Shown piece after piece: positions 25,516 to 35,456 of a stretch of DNA of 64,000 bases (position 1 is its first letter; each line of letters begins with the position of its first letter). The position numbers were made by a program, and so were the translations under genes. A model generated the notes under the pieces. It saw only the letters and a list, made by a program, of their open reading frames with translations. It had not been told where the DNA came from and did not search any database. This DNA is from Oribacterium sp. C9 (GTDB lineage: Bacteria > Bacillota > Clostridia > Lachnospirales > Lachnospiraceae): NCBI RefSeq assembly GCF_002007235.1, contig NZ_MUHW01000006.1, forward strand, positions 1 through 64,000, in the 5' to 3' direction.

Positions 25516-26181
25516 TTGGAAAAGGCAGAGAACAAGAAAAGATCGGTTTTTATATTAAGCTTAGTAAGTATTCTTATATTGATTGTTACAAGTAAGATAT
25601 GTGAAAAAGTTTTGCCCGGATATACGATACCGGGAAGTGAGAATTTACTTATCAAGATATTTATGCCCATCATATCAGTGATAGCGGTGATTCTGGTTTT
25701 ATGTGGGAAACTGTCTTTTTCTTTTTCCTGTTTCAGGATTTCAAAAGACTGTAACTTCAAACGGGAAATGATGGAAGCTGCGGTGGTAATAGTTATATAT
25801 GCTGCGGTTTTATTTGGTTACAGACTCTATAAGAATTTAACAGATCCTTCTTACCTGACGCGGCCTCTGTTTGCTCTTTATCTAAACATTAATTTTCGGT
25901 GGTTTTATCCTTTAAGCGCTTTGTGGCAGGAGCTTTTGATAAAGCCGCTGTGGCAGGATAATGTAAAGCAGGCTATGGGCGGGAAAAAGTGGAGCACGTT
26001 AATCTATATAGGATTATTGTTTTCTATATATCATATGCATTTTCCCTTGTACTATATGACGGCTGCCGGGGTTCTGTGTTTTCTTACAGGAATTCTTTAT
26101 GAAAGAGATAAAAATATCTGGGGGATATGGGTTCTTCATTTCTGTCTGGGCTTTTTGCCCAGAGCCGTGGGTCTGGCCTGA
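25516..26181 (+). CDS. CPBP-like membrane protein
   Basis: 221 residues with about six membrane helices. The C-terminal half (ALWQELLIKPLWQDN, then LFSIYHMHFPLYYMTAAG and GIWVLHFCLG) resembles the CPBP/Abi metal-protease family. The first motif is degenerate: the usual paired glutamates read QE, so activity is uncertain. CPBP proteins often accompany bacteriocin or export loci as immunity or maturation factors. Start is TTG with AAGGAAG upstream. Follows the exporter by 62 bases, probably the same operon. Confidence 0.6.
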   Translation: MEKAENKKRSVFILSLVSILILIVTSKICEKVLPGYTIPGSENLLIKIFMPIISVIAVILVLCGKLSFSFSCFRISKDCNFKREMMEAAVVIVIYAAVLFGYRLYKNLTDPSYLTRPLFALYLNINFRWFYPLSALWQELLIKPLWQDNVKQAMGGKKWSTLIYIGLLFSIYHMHFPLYYMTAAGVLCFLTGILYERDKNIWGIWVLHFCLGFLPRAVGLA

Positions 26182-26256
26182 TGATATCCATTGGCGGGGA
26201 ATCTGTAACATGATTGTTCATGATGGCGATAAGAGCATCAGATTAGGGGAAGATGA

Positions 26257-26988
26257 ATGAAGAGTGCATTGGGGCAAAGGCTGATATATAGAAAAGGGAA
26301 ATTAATATTTCTGCTTTTTGTAGAGGCTCTTTTACTGTTTTTTATTCTGTATTACCTGATGGTAAATAAAGACACGGGTAATGCAATAATAGTAACTATC
26401 ACCATGTTTCTGGCATTGATTCCTATAGGGATGGAACTGGTGTTTAAACTGATCATTCCATGGCCTGTATACTGTTTCGCTGTGATCTACACACTGGGAG
26501 ATGCCATGGGGTATTGTTTCGGTTTATATATGTATTTTTCCTGGTGGGATGATGCGATGCACTGTGTAGAAGGATTCCTGTTTACTATGTTTGGATACTA
26601 TTATCTGTCAATCGGGGATGAGGGCAGTAAAAAAGCACGTATTCGAAATCTTCTTTTCGGAATATCTCTTTCCATTTTTATCGCCGTTATCTGGGAGATA
26701 ATAGAGTATGCAGCGGATACAATATGGCTTCTCGATATGCAGAAAGATGTATTTATATCCAGGATTGATTCTTATCTTCTCGCAGGAAATACAGGAACGA
26801 TTGGATCTATAGAAAATATCGGTGAAGTTACGGTGGGAGGCCGGATTCTCCCGGGATATATAGACATAGGACTTATCGATACAATGGATGATCTTATTAA
26901 GGCTCTGGCAGGATCCTTTGTATTTTCGGTATATGCACTTATGGACCGGGATAAGCATCCGATCCTGAAGTTTGAAAATAGCAGGTGA
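26257..26988 (+). CDS. DUF2238/YjdF-like integral membrane protein
   Basis: 243 residues with about six helices. Conserved-looking polar positions lie in WWDDAMHCVEGF, WEIIEYAAD and DIGLIDTMDDLIKALAG, the pattern I associate with DUF2238-type membrane proteins of unknown function. GGGGAAG lies before the ATG. It is the last gene of the exporter run; a terminator follows at 27048. Confidence 0.65.
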   Translation: MKSALGQRLIYRKGKLIFLLFVEALLLFFILYYLMVNKDTGNAIIVTITMFLALIPIGMELVFKLIIPWPVYCFAVIYTLGDAMGYCFGLYMYFSWWDDAMHCVEGFLFTMFGYYYLSIGDEGSKKARIRNLLFGISLSIFIAVIWEIIEYAADTIWLLDMQKDVFISRIDSYLLAGNTGTIGSIENIGEVTVGGRILPGYIDIGLIDTMDDLIKALAGSFVFSVYALMDRDKHPILKFENSR

Positions 26989-27047
26989 TTTGATTTTAGG
27001 TTGATGAGTTTTTTGGTACAGAGTATTTGAATGATTACTATTCATCA

Positions 27048-27083
27048 AAAAAGCACGATTCCTGAATGTGGAATCGTGCTTTT
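27048..27083. terminator. Bidirectional terminator between convergent genes
   Basis: A 14-bp stem (left arm 27048-27062, right arm 27070-27083), A-rich on the left, T-rich on the right. Confidence 0.85.
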
Positions 27084-27104
27084 AGTGCTTACCGGATATT
27101 TTTG

Positions 27105-28451
27105 TTAGTTTAGCTTCTTCTGTACCTTATCCAGTTCCTTTTTCACATCTTTACCATTGAGAGAATTCTGTTCTGCGGCGATGATGTCCTTTTTAGCCTG
27201 TGCCCACTCAGCTTTTTCTGTAGGATAGAACTTACAGTTATCAAGGATATCATGCCATGCTTCAAAGGAAGTGTCGTACTTTGCCATATTCGTTACTCCG
27301 GATTTCACAACCGGAAGAAAACCTTCCATTTCAACCCAGGCTGTATAGTTCTCGGGCGCAAAAAAGAATGTCATAAACTGGCCAATGGCTTCATTTCTTG
27401 CACTCTGATCGGAGGCTCCGGCATCTTTAAAAGCCATAATTCTGTCCATAACACCGATGGATGATGAGGTCTTACCTTTAGCAGCCGGGATAGCAACAGG
27501 AACCATGTTAATGTTTCCGCCCTTTTTTGCTACATATGCTGGAAGCTGATTGGGGCCGATGACCATAGCAAGCTTACCTTCCGCAAACATATCCTGAAGA
27601 TCATAGCGGGTCTGTGTGGCAGGCTTAGGATTGGTGTAGCCATTTTCCACTAAGCCCAGAGCGAACTCAAGGGCTTCAACATTTTCGGAGGAATTAACCG
27701 CCCACTTTCCGTTATCATCAACGAAGCCGCCGCCATTACCCCAGGTATAGTAGGAAAATGCAGCCTGACCTTCATCGCTTGTCATGTCGATGCCCCAGGG
27801 ATAAATCTTTCCGTTGTAATATTTCTTTATTTCCTTGCAGGCAGCTTCAAGTTCATTCCAGGTGGTCGGATAGTCTATACCCACTTCCTTAAAGATATCA
27901 GTATTACAGTAAAGCGCACGGGAGGAAGCAAGATCCGGAAGCGCCCATACTGTACCGTCTATATCAGACTGCTCAAGGAAAGGACTGAAGAAATCATTAT
28001 AGAGTTTCGTCGGACAATAATCTTTAACCGGAAGGAGAAGTCCATCCTCGGCATATTCACTAAAGGTGTCAATGTTCAGGATATCCGGCGCATTGCCGTT
28101 CTTGATTCGTTTGTCTACTTCGTCGTAAACATCATTCCAGGAAACAACACTCAGGTTCAATTTGATGTTTGGGTTTTCTTCTTCAAATTTCTTCACAAAA
28201 TTTGACCCCTTCATACCGGATCCAAGGAACCAGTCTTTAGTATTTTCTCCGTATTCACATAGGATCACATCCAGCTCTGTAACTGTATCAGTATTCTTCC
28301 CGGTATCTTTCGGTAACATTGTATCCATAAACGACTTTTTCATAAAAAGTGGCTCAAAAGATATGAAGCTTTTTTCTGAACTGTAACCTAAGCCGGTAAA
28401 CATGGTGGATATCATGGATGCAGCAATAATTCCCGCCACAAGTTTTTTCAT
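27105..28451 (-). CDS. Extracellular sugar-binding protein (ABC family 1)
   Basis: 448 residues, MalE/UgpB-type binding protein. After the signal sequence (MKKLVAGIIAASMISTMFTG) come the usual features: periplasmic-binding fold with DILNIDTFSEYAEDGLLLP, LYCNTDIFKEVGIDYPTTWNELE and FAEGKLAMVIGPNQLP. There is no cysteine lipobox, unusual for a Gram-positive binding protein, so anchoring may be through the uncleaved signal. The start at 28451 has AAAGGAG upstream; an earlier ATG at 28484 does not. No permease or ATPase genes accompany it. Confidence 0.88.
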   Translation of the reverse strand: MKKLVAGIIAASMISTMFTGLGYSSEKSFISFEPLFMKKSFMDTMLPKDTGKNTDTVTELDVILCEYGENTKDWFLGSGMKGSNFVKKFEEENPNIKLNLSVVSWNDVYDEVDKRIKNGNAPDILNIDTFSEYAEDGLLLPVKDYCPTKLYNDFFSPFLEQSDIDGTVWALPDLASSRALYCNTDIFKEVGIDYPTTWNELEAACKEIKKYYNGKIYPWGIDMTSDEGQAAFSYYTWGNGGGFVDDNGKWAVNSSENVEALEFALGLVENGYTNPKPATQTRYDLQDMFAEGKLAMVIGPNQLPAYVAKKGGNINMVPVAIPAAKGKTSSSIGVMDRIMAFKDAGASDQSARNEAIGQFMTFFFAPENYTAWVEMEGFLPVVKSGVTNMAKYDTSFEAWHDILDNCKFYPTEKAEWAQAKKDIIAAEQNSLNGKDVKKELDKVQKKLN

Positions 28452-28536
28452 AATCGTATTCTCCTTTATCTGACATATAAACAATGCACGAAGCTCGTGT
28501 CCTATATATCGGCAGAAAAAACCACTTTTAAAACCG

Positions 28537-28548
28537 TTTAGCGCTTTT
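28537..28548. promoter_or_regulatory. Possible LacI/CcpA-type operator
   Basis: TTTAGCGCTTTT, a near-palindrome centred on CG, about 90 bases upstream of the sugar-binding protein start. Inverted repeats AAAACCACTT/AAGTGGTTTT (28518/28611) surround it. Confidence 0.35.
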
Positions 28549-28734
28549 AAATCGGAGAAATCTTAGAATTCTTATAGCAACCTTTAAGAATGCCGATAAA
28601 AGAAGCAGACAAGTGGTTTTGTGACATTTTTCAATGAGCAGCAAGGTTTTTTTGGTTAGGTGCATGTAATACATGGATACCGGCTGAATCTTAGAGCATC
28701 CTTGAATGATGATTTTATAAAGAGGAGAGAACTG

Positions 28735-29895
28735 ATGGCAGGATTTTGCAGAAAATGTGGGAGCCCGCTGGGCAAAGATGCAATGTTTTGCACGAATTGC
28801 GGAACTCGGATTGTGTCAATTCAGAAAAAGCAGCCTGTTCAGAAGCAGGAGCAGCAGCCGAAAATGCAATGCAGAAATTGCGGAAATCCTATAAAGGATG
28901 GCGCCATGTTTTGCCAGAAGTGCGGCATAAGGGTAATAGAGCAGCAAGCCTTTGAAGCCCGGAAGGAACAAAGGAACTATGAACAAACATCTGCAATTAA
29001 TAATGGACAGTCACAACAGAGTATTATTCAGAATAAAGCGGTTCAATATGCTAAACAGCAGTTTGTCCAGCCAATGATTCAGCCTGTGTTTTCGGATGCG
29101 GCAGACAGTGCAGGAGAGACAACAAAGCAGCTGCCTCAGATTCAGAGTGCCCTCGGCTTTTCAGATGAAGCAAAAGCTGTCCTTGATCCCTTCCCTCAGT
29201 TTTTCACAGGGGTTTCCGGTTTTTTCAAGGGGATCATCAGCATATTCAGAGCTCCAAAAGCTCTCACTTTTTCAGCAGTCCTTTCATTTGTCTGGATGAT
29301 TCTTATAGCTATGAAGCAGTTTGGAATAGGCGGAGTATTTACAGATGCATTATCCTGGATCACTTTCGCGCAGGGAGGTCTGGGTGATGGTATCGGTGGC
29401 ATCTTGGGCGGGCTCTTTGGAAAAGTGGTCGTAGCTTCAGGATTCTTTGCACTTATGGACGGAGGTAAAGATATAGGTGAAGGCATGAAGAAGTGGTTTT
29501 ACTGCTTCAATGGCTACCCGAACATCGGAGCTATCCTTACGGGAGCAGGTCTAAGCCTCATTCTCTACAATTTCTTTGTTGCTAATGCCAGCTTCGGAGA
29601 TACTATGGTCGCAATAACCGGAGTTATCCTTGCGTTTAAGGCTCTTGGTTCACAAAACGGCTTTATCTTTGGGATGGCACGGTCACTTATGGCCAAAAAG
29701 CTCGGTAATAGTCGAATTCCCAATGATTCAAAGGTTAATGCCTTTATCTCAGGAATCGGCCTGGGTTCGGCACTTGCCATACCCCTTTCTGTACTGCCTT
29801 TCGGATACATTCCATACATTATCGGAAGCCTGATTTTTATGATCGGTATCATCCTTAATTTCACAATGAGGGGGAAGGAGGAACAGACTGTATGA
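28735..29895 (+). CDS. Double zinc-ribbon multi-pass membrane protein
   Basis: 386 residues. Two zinc ribbons (CRKCGSPLGKDAMFCTNCG and CRNCGNPIKDGAMFCQKCG) in the first 70 residues, a Gln-rich linker, and then about five membrane helices from roughly residue 180 (LTFSAVLSFVWMILIAM to the C-terminus). The ATG at 28735 has AGAGGAG upstream and is preferred over 28660. The stop overlaps the start of the 29892 gene, so the two are coupled and probably act together at the membrane. Confidence 0.78.
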   Translation: MAGFCRKCGSPLGKDAMFCTNCGTRIVSIQKKQPVQKQEQQPKMQCRNCGNPIKDGAMFCQKCGIRVIEQQAFEARKEQRNYEQTSAINNGQSQQSIIQNKAVQYAKQQFVQPMIQPVFSDAADSAGETTKQLPQIQSALGFSDEAKAVLDPFPQFFTGVSGFFKGIISIFRAPKALTFSAVLSFVWMILIAMKQFGIGGVFTDALSWITFAQGGLGDGIGGILGGLFGKVVVASGFFALMDGGKDIGEGMKKWFYCFNGYPNIGAILTGAGLSLILYNFFVANASFGDTMVAITGVILAFKALGSQNGFIFGMARSLMAKKLGNSRIPNDSKVNAFISGIGLGSALAIPLSVLPFGYIPYIIGSLIFMIGIILNFTMRGKEEQTV

Positions 29896-32800
29896 GATTC
29901 AGCATTAAGAAAAAGCTTATTTCGAGAGTGGTGTGCTCAATTGCTGCATGTGTCATGCTTGTTTCAGCACTTTCCTTCAATGTATTTGCTTATGCGGATG
30001 GATTGTTCAACTATGACAAATATGCAGATGATACAGATAGGTACAAAATAAAAGAGTCACTTGAGAACAGATATATCAGCTATGACTGGAATAATGACAA
30101 TATAACAGAAGATACAAAGGAGGCAATCCTTAAATATCAGGTTCAGGATATTTCCACAGGAAAATCTTTTGATCCCATGGTACTGAAACAGAAAGTCAGG
30201 ATTCGTTTCAGGCTCCCCGATGAATACACAAGTTTTTATACTAAAAATCGTCAGTTCAGGATATACAGCTATGAAAAAGGGAGCGAAGCAGATCCACCAA
30301 AAGTTAAAGATGAGACGGAAGATGAAAGCTTTAATTATGGTTTCGCTTATTCGTTTTACTATCGTGATCTAAGACTTGATTATGGTACAAAAGCCACAGT
30401 AATTGGTACGGAAATCTGTCAGCCCAGTTTCATAACCATTTATTCTGAAAAGGATGACAAAACCCCCTCATTTGAGGAAGCAGTGGAGGAAAAACTGCTT
30501 GAACTGGAACAGGAAAAAGCAAAGAAAGAAGAAAGTGATAAGAAAGCTTCATATTACAATTATGTTAATAAAGTAACCCGGGATAATTATGGCGACAGGG
30601 TTGTTCTGACTTTATTCAGACGTGTAGAGACACCGGAATATGGTACTAAAACTCCGATGGGAAGGTATAATGCACCTCATGAATTTATAGAGCACTGGCA
30701 CTATTGGGAGGAATGGGAAATATATGAGATAAAACGCATCAAAGAGATTCCAAACTTATATCTTGTTAATTTGGTTAGACAAAGAATTCAGGAAAACTAT
30801 GAGATTGGAGAAAATAATCCCGTCAAAGAGGCTGTTGAACTTCATAATCTTGTTAATGAGAGATATGAACATACAAACAATGTGATAATACCGGTTCTCA
30901 CCAATGTACAGTATGAAATATTACCGGAAGAAATAGAAAGTTTTGAGAAAGAAGAAGGTGTACACATAGTTGTTGATACTGATGCTTCTGACGGTACAGG
31001 CGGCAATGAAACCGTAGAATCTGGAAATGATAATGCTAATGTAGAAAAAAGCAAAAAGAGCACTAAGAAAGAAAACAAGAAAGGTAACAGGAAAGAAAAA
31101 GTCGGAGAAGGCTTCAATGAGACATCGACCAATATTCCTGCAGCTGTATTTGTGGCTGTAGCCGGAGGCGCAGCTGCAGCGGGAGCCACCGGTGCTTCAT
31201 CAGGAAAAAAGAAGGGCAGGCGGAAATCTACGTTTAAACTGGCCATTAATAAAAACTTTGGCAATACCATAGGCAGACAGAGAGCACCGGTTTATGTTTA
31301 TGCCCGTATCATTGAAGTTACACCTGAAGGACATGAGATAACCAGAGCAGATCTTTCTGCAAACATCCAGATATATTCAGGAAGCCAAGGTATAAATGTT
31401 GAAGATGCCGGAATGACCGAGGGCTATCGGGCGGCAAGAGTATTTGCACCAAACTCTCAGGAGACAGAATGTATAATCTCATTCAGGTTCAATTATGAAG
31501 GAAACAGCTTTACTGAAAATGTACGGTTTCATTTGGCTGGTGATCCTTATATTGAATTTCCCGATAAGGACAGGCTGGCCACTACACATGTTGTTAATGG
31601 ACTTTTTGGAGATGGAGAGACTTATGAAGTTCCTTTCATAATTAAAGACTTTTTTGAACAACTGGATACATCTGAAATTAAAATCTATGCCAGTGAAAAC
31701 GATCTGGTTCTTTCTTGCATCAAAGATGCAGAAAAAGGCGGGCAGTTCTTTAAGGCTGTAGTATTAAATCGCAGCGAAAAACATGACACCAAAAGAAGAT
31801 GTTCGATTATGATCGAGGCTAAAAAAGGCACAGAAAGTGCTACAGGATCATTCTACTTTGAATTGTATCCTGAAGGACTTTCAATAGATGGAAAAAAAGC
31901 TGATGGCAGGCTTCAGATAAAATCATATCGTGATGCAAAACAATTTGATGAATCAGTTTTGATTGAACAGACAAACTTTTATCCGATTCTTGCAGTAGCC
32001 GAAAAGGGTGCAGTCAGGAGAACTGTCAATGTTGTGGATTTTAGGAAATATCCGCTTGAAATAGGACCAATCCAGGCTGATGCAACATATATGGAAAAAT
32101 TTATTGAGAAGTATAACTACCATATTGATGACAGGGCACTTTATACAAACACCCAAAGCGTACTATCGTTTTATCCCGAATCAAACATACCGGAAGGCAA
32201 ACAGCCATATTATGTAAAAATCAGTTTTAGGTGCAGCTATGAGGGAACAGACTATATCCTTGATCAGTCAATCAGGCTTTTGGGCGAACCTCTTAAGCCT
32301 ATGTCCAAAAAAGAAACTGAAATAATGTATCTTGAGTCATTCATCATAAAATACATGGTGGATGAAGAACGTGATGTAATGCTGGAGCGGGTAAGGGCGA
32401 AATATGAAGTATTTTCTGACAGCGAAATCAAAGCGATGCGTCAGGATCTGTGGGTAAAGATGCGTGACCGCATGATGGCTGACGGAGCGAAGCAGAAACT
32501 ATGGGGTGATATCCTTGACTGGACATACTGTGGGCTTGACTGGTGTAAATGGATAGGTGATATTTGCTTTTCTATACTCGTCAGCACATATGCCGGACCT
32601 CTTGCGGATGCCATAATATCTCCTGCAAAAGATATAGTTACAGCATCTTTGGGCGAAACAGCAGATCACTTTATAAGCGGAAGACCCTTTGATTATAAAA
32701 ATTTACAGGTTTTCTCCAACGTGGAGACCGTGGCTGAAAACATAATCACCAAGGACATGAAGCTGACAAATTTGTCGGGTATAAAGCAGGCAGGATGGCT

Positions 32801-33479
32801 TTTGGCATCATTTTATGTTTTGAATGTGTTCAAAAATTATGTAACCAGAATCGAACAGGATGGAGTGTGTGACCTATATGGTGCAATTATCGATGGTTTT
32901 TCAAATATGACCTCCCTGTTTGCAAAGGCACTTGCCGGGGATATGTTCAAAAAGTTCCTGCAGAGTCAGTCTTTCAAGAGCGCTTTGGGCACAAAGCTTG
33001 GAAAATGGATTCAGGAGCAGATAAAGTTTAAATATACTGCTTTAATTGACACTGCGAGAGCAAAGAACGGTTCATATAAATTTGATGGTCTTGAAATCAA
33101 AGATTTTCAGGGTGATATTGACTGGATGACTGACTGGAATTTCTACAAATTCACCAAATCAGATCTTTTTGGAAAATGCATGGAAGAAATAGCAGGTGGA
33201 GACAGTATTGCAAAAGGAGTATTAACCGTACAGTATGAGGGACCTACTCCTGAGGATCTGGCGAAAAGCGGAGTCCATTATTATCAACTATATAATAAAG
33301 AGTTTGAAGTTGAACAGGATGTATGGCTGAAAATTGATTTCCTGCCGCTGTTTAACAATGCAAGAGACACAATGAGTAAACTATATGATACCATTTTTGA
33401 CTTTTTCTTCGTTATGATAACATTCGACTCTAAACCGAGAGTACTGCCAAAGGATCCACCACTTCAGGATTCTGTCTAA
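29892..33479 (+). CDS. Very large surface protein of unknown function
   Basis: 1195 residues. Signal peptide or anchor at 1-34 (VVCSIAACVMLVSALSFNVFA); N-terminal region to about 380 with a Glu/Lys coiled stretch near 200; a Lys-rich linker (about 395-415); an Ala/Gly hydrophobic stretch (VFVAVAGGAAAAGATG) followed by KKKGRRKS, which looks like a stop-transfer; then beta-rich Ig-like repeats (about 455-830) and a helical C-terminus with amphipathic or membrane-like segments. I do not recognise it. Overlaps the zinc-ribbon gene by four bases. Confidence 0.7.
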   Translation: MRFSIKKKLISRVVCSIAACVMLVSALSFNVFAYADGLFNYDKYADDTDRYKIKESLENRYISYDWNNDNITEDTKEAILKYQVQDISTGKSFDPMVLKQKVRIRFRLPDEYTSFYTKNRQFRIYSYEKGSEADPPKVKDETEDESFNYGFAYSFYYRDLRLDYGTKATVIGTEICQPSFITIYSEKDDKTPSFEEAVEEKLLELEQEKAKKEESDKKASYYNYVNKVTRDNYGDRVVLTLFRRVETPEYGTKTPMGRYNAPHEFIEHWHYWEEWEIYEIKRIKEIPNLYLVNLVRQRIQENYEIGENNPVKEAVELHNLVNERYEHTNNVIIPVLTNVQYEILPEEIESFEKEEGVHIVVDTDASDGTGGNETVESGNDNANVEKSKKSTKKENKKGNRKEKVGEGFNETSTNIPAAVFVAVAGGAAAAGATGASSGKKKGRRKSTFKLAINKNFGNTIGRQRAPVYVYARIIEVTPEGHEITRADLSANIQIYSGSQGINVEDAGMTEGYRAARVFAPNSQETECIISFRFNYEGNSFTENVRFHLAGDPYIEFPDKDRLATTHVVNGLFGDGETYEVPFIIKDFFEQLDTSEIKIYASENDLVLSCIKDAEKGGQFFKAVVLNRSEKHDTKRRCSIMIEAKKGTESATGSFYFELYPEGLSIDGKKADGRLQIKSYRDAKQFDESVLIEQTNFYPILAVAEKGAVRRTVNVVDFRKYPLEIGPIQADATYMEKFIEKYNYHIDDRALYTNTQSVLSFYPESNIPEGKQPYYVKISFRCSYEGTDYILDQSIRLLGEPLKPMSKKETEIMYLESFIIKYMVDEERDVMLERVRAKYEVFSDSEIKAMRQDLWVKMRDRMMADGAKQKLWGDILDWTYCGLDWCKWIGDICFSILVSTYAGPLADAIISPAKDIVTASLGETADHFISGRPFDYKNLQVFSNVETVAENIITKDMKLTNLSGIKQAGWLLASFYVLNVFKNYVTRIEQDGVCDLYGAIIDGFSNMTSLFAKALAGDMFKKFLQSQSFKSALGTKLGKWIQEQIKFKYTALIDTARAKNGSYKFDGLEIKDFQGDIDWMTDWNFYKFTKSDLFGKCMEEIAGGDSIAKGVLTVQYEGPTPEDLAKSGVHYYQLYNKEFEVEQDVWLKIDFLPLFNNARDTMSKLYDTIFDFFFVMITFDSKPRVLPKDPPLQDSV

Positions 33480-33528
33480 CGAAGTAAAGCAAGAGAGTTC
33501 CTATAATTTAGAAGCGGAGGATAATGTT

Positions 33529-34485
33529 GTGGATAAGAAACAAAATCATTTGTTTTCAAAAAAGATGGGTAATATAGTCAGCATAGGGCTGGTGGTGTCA
33601 GCATTCATAGTTCTTACGGCTTTTACACCTGTGGAATCAAAGAATGCAGTACTGGCATCAAAGAAGACTTCCAAAGCAAAAAAAGACGATTCGTCTGTAT
33701 GGGATGTTTTTTTAGGAAAATCGGATGAATCTTCAGAAAAGAACTATGCAGAAGAGAATTCGTTAGAATTTGAGAATCAAAAAAAGACATTTGTTCAACA
33801 AGGATATCTAGCTTCTACGGATGATGCTGGTAATATCATTAAAATCAAAGAAGTTAAACCTCTCGATGCAAAGATTACTGTAAAACTTGACGAGATAACT
33901 GCCACGAAGCCTGATAAGAAAGGGTATATAGAAGTCACGGTTCCTTATACAATCAGAGTTTATAAGTCTCTTGCTGTATCAAGTGACACGTATTTGGATT
34001 TTCGGACAAGATGTTGGTATACCTATCCTGATTTTATGGATTCATATACCGGCAATATGATCTGTAGTTATCATTGGTGGGATTATAAACCCGATGAAGA
34101 TTACGATCCAGGTATTACAACTGTAGAATGGGGAGACAAGTCTTATATAGTTTATGACATGAAGGGTGACACTAAAGATAATCTTTATGGCACAGAATAT
34201 AAAGAGACAGGTTGGGAGTCTGATGGATTACATTATGAAAACGAGGATATTCTCTATTTTAAACATATTTTTCGAGTTCCAAAGGATTATGATGGTTTAA
34301 CAATGGTTATCATGAAAGAATGTACGAAAGAATATGCGGTTGCATCCATTGAAGACACTGAAGATATTATCTATGAAACAAATGGTTACAATGTCTTTGA
34401 TAAGAAACTATACCATGGTCTTAATCTAACCAAGGATGATTTTTATTTTATAAAAATCAGTGATTATATGGAGGTTGATGAATGA
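33529..34485 (+). CDS. Secreted protein, paralogue 1
   Basis: 318 residues with a signal peptide (VSIGLVVSAFIVLTAFTPVES) and a Tyr/Asp-rich, beta-type mature domain. Segments PDEDYDPG and RVPKDYDGLTMVI have counterparts in the next gene (PDEDYVLK and TYPEEYNGVGIFI), so the two look like distant tandem duplicates. GTG start with GCGGAGG upstream. Overlaps the next gene by four bases. Function unknown. Confidence 0.7.
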   Translation: MDKKQNHLFSKKMGNIVSIGLVVSAFIVLTAFTPVESKNAVLASKKTSKAKKDDSSVWDVFLGKSDESSEKNYAEENSLEFENQKKTFVQQGYLASTDDAGNIIKIKEVKPLDAKITVKLDEITATKPDKKGYIEVTVPYTIRVYKSLAVSSDTYLDFRTRCWYTYPDFMDSYTGNMICSYHWWDYKPDEDYDPGITTVEWGDKSYIVYDMKGDTKDNLYGTEYKETGWESDGLHYENEDILYFKHIFRVPKDYDGLTMVIMKECTKEYAVASIEDTEDIIYETNGYNVFDKKLYHGLNLTKDDFYFIKISDYMEVDE

Positions 34486-35315
34486 TGAGATATTCACAGG
34501 TTAAAGCTGCAATTCTTTCAATACTGGTACTGACTGGAGTTACAGGTTTTGGTGTGTCAAAGATGCCTCTTGAATTAGGCAGTAACATTACCTCTCAAAG
34601 CGTACAATCTGTCATAACCGAGGGAGTCATGGATAATCCGGTATGCCTTGCGAAGCAGAATTCAAATGTAAAGCAGAGCAAAAATAAGAATACAGGTTAT
34701 TGGTATGAGTATACGGAATTAGAACTTGAAGCTCCTGGAAGATATAAGTTGAATCCAATAATACAAGACAGCGAAGGAAATATCCTGCGTTCTGTAAAAT
34801 CATATGCTGATGTGTCTTTTACAACTACCACAAAGGATTGTAAAGACGGGTATATGAAGACGATCATAGAGGCTAAAAATAATTACAAGTATTCATCTTT
34901 AGGAGATGATGAATTTGTAATGCTGAAATGGGCCCTGATCGATATGTATTCAGGCAGGTTTTTCGAGGATTTTGCCCCTGATGAAGATTATGTGCTGAAG
35001 ACATATGTTGGGACTAAATCAAAATCAGATATCCATAAGTTTACTGTAAAAGATGGAAAGGATGAATATGAAATATCCTGGTACAATGAAGCTGAAGGGG
35101 AAGATGACGGAAGGACTGAAACATTCTATATCACATATCCCGAAGAGTATAACGGAGTCGGGATATTTATTTCCGGAGCATATGGATCGGCGGAAGATAT
35201 GTCAAGTATAAGTGAAAGAGCCGAAGAACTTGGTGGATGGTATGAGATGCGTGCGGAAGACTATTTCAACTTTGTTACTACACCGCATATCATCGATTGC
35301 CGTAATGATTCTTAA
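34482..35315 (+). CDS. Secreted protein, paralogue 2
   Basis: 277 residues with a signal peptide (AAILSILVLTGVTGFGVSK) and a beta-type mature domain resembling its upstream neighbour. Last gene of the zinc-ribbon/secreted locus; a terminator follows at 35369. Function unknown. Confidence 0.7.
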   Translation: MMRYSQVKAAILSILVLTGVTGFGVSKMPLELGSNITSQSVQSVITEGVMDNPVCLAKQNSNVKQSKNKNTGYWYEYTELELEAPGRYKLNPIIQDSEGNILRSVKSYADVSFTTTTKDCKDGYMKTIIEAKNNYKYSSLGDDEFVMLKWALIDMYSGRFFEDFAPDEDYVLKTYVGTKSKSDIHKFTVKDGKDEYEISWYNEAEGEDDGRTETFYITYPEEYNGVGIFISGAYGSAEDMSSISERAEELGGWYEMRAEDYFNFVTTPHIIDCRNDS

Positions 35316-35368
35316 GAATAAGCATAAGGGATATAAAACTGCAGAGGAAAGCTTTATTTCGGATTTTA

Positions 35369-35412
35369 GGGCTGTAAATCATCATAGGGTGGTTTGCAGT
35401 CCCTTTCTTTAT
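35369..35412 (+). terminator. Terminator of the secreted-protein locus
   Basis: GGGCTGTAAATC pairs with the mirrored GGTTTGCAGTCCC (one bulge, G-T pairs), then CTTTCTTT. Confidence 0.6.
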
Positions 35413-35456
35413 ACGCTAAAATCATAGGATAAAGGTATCAATACGCGGAGGATGAA

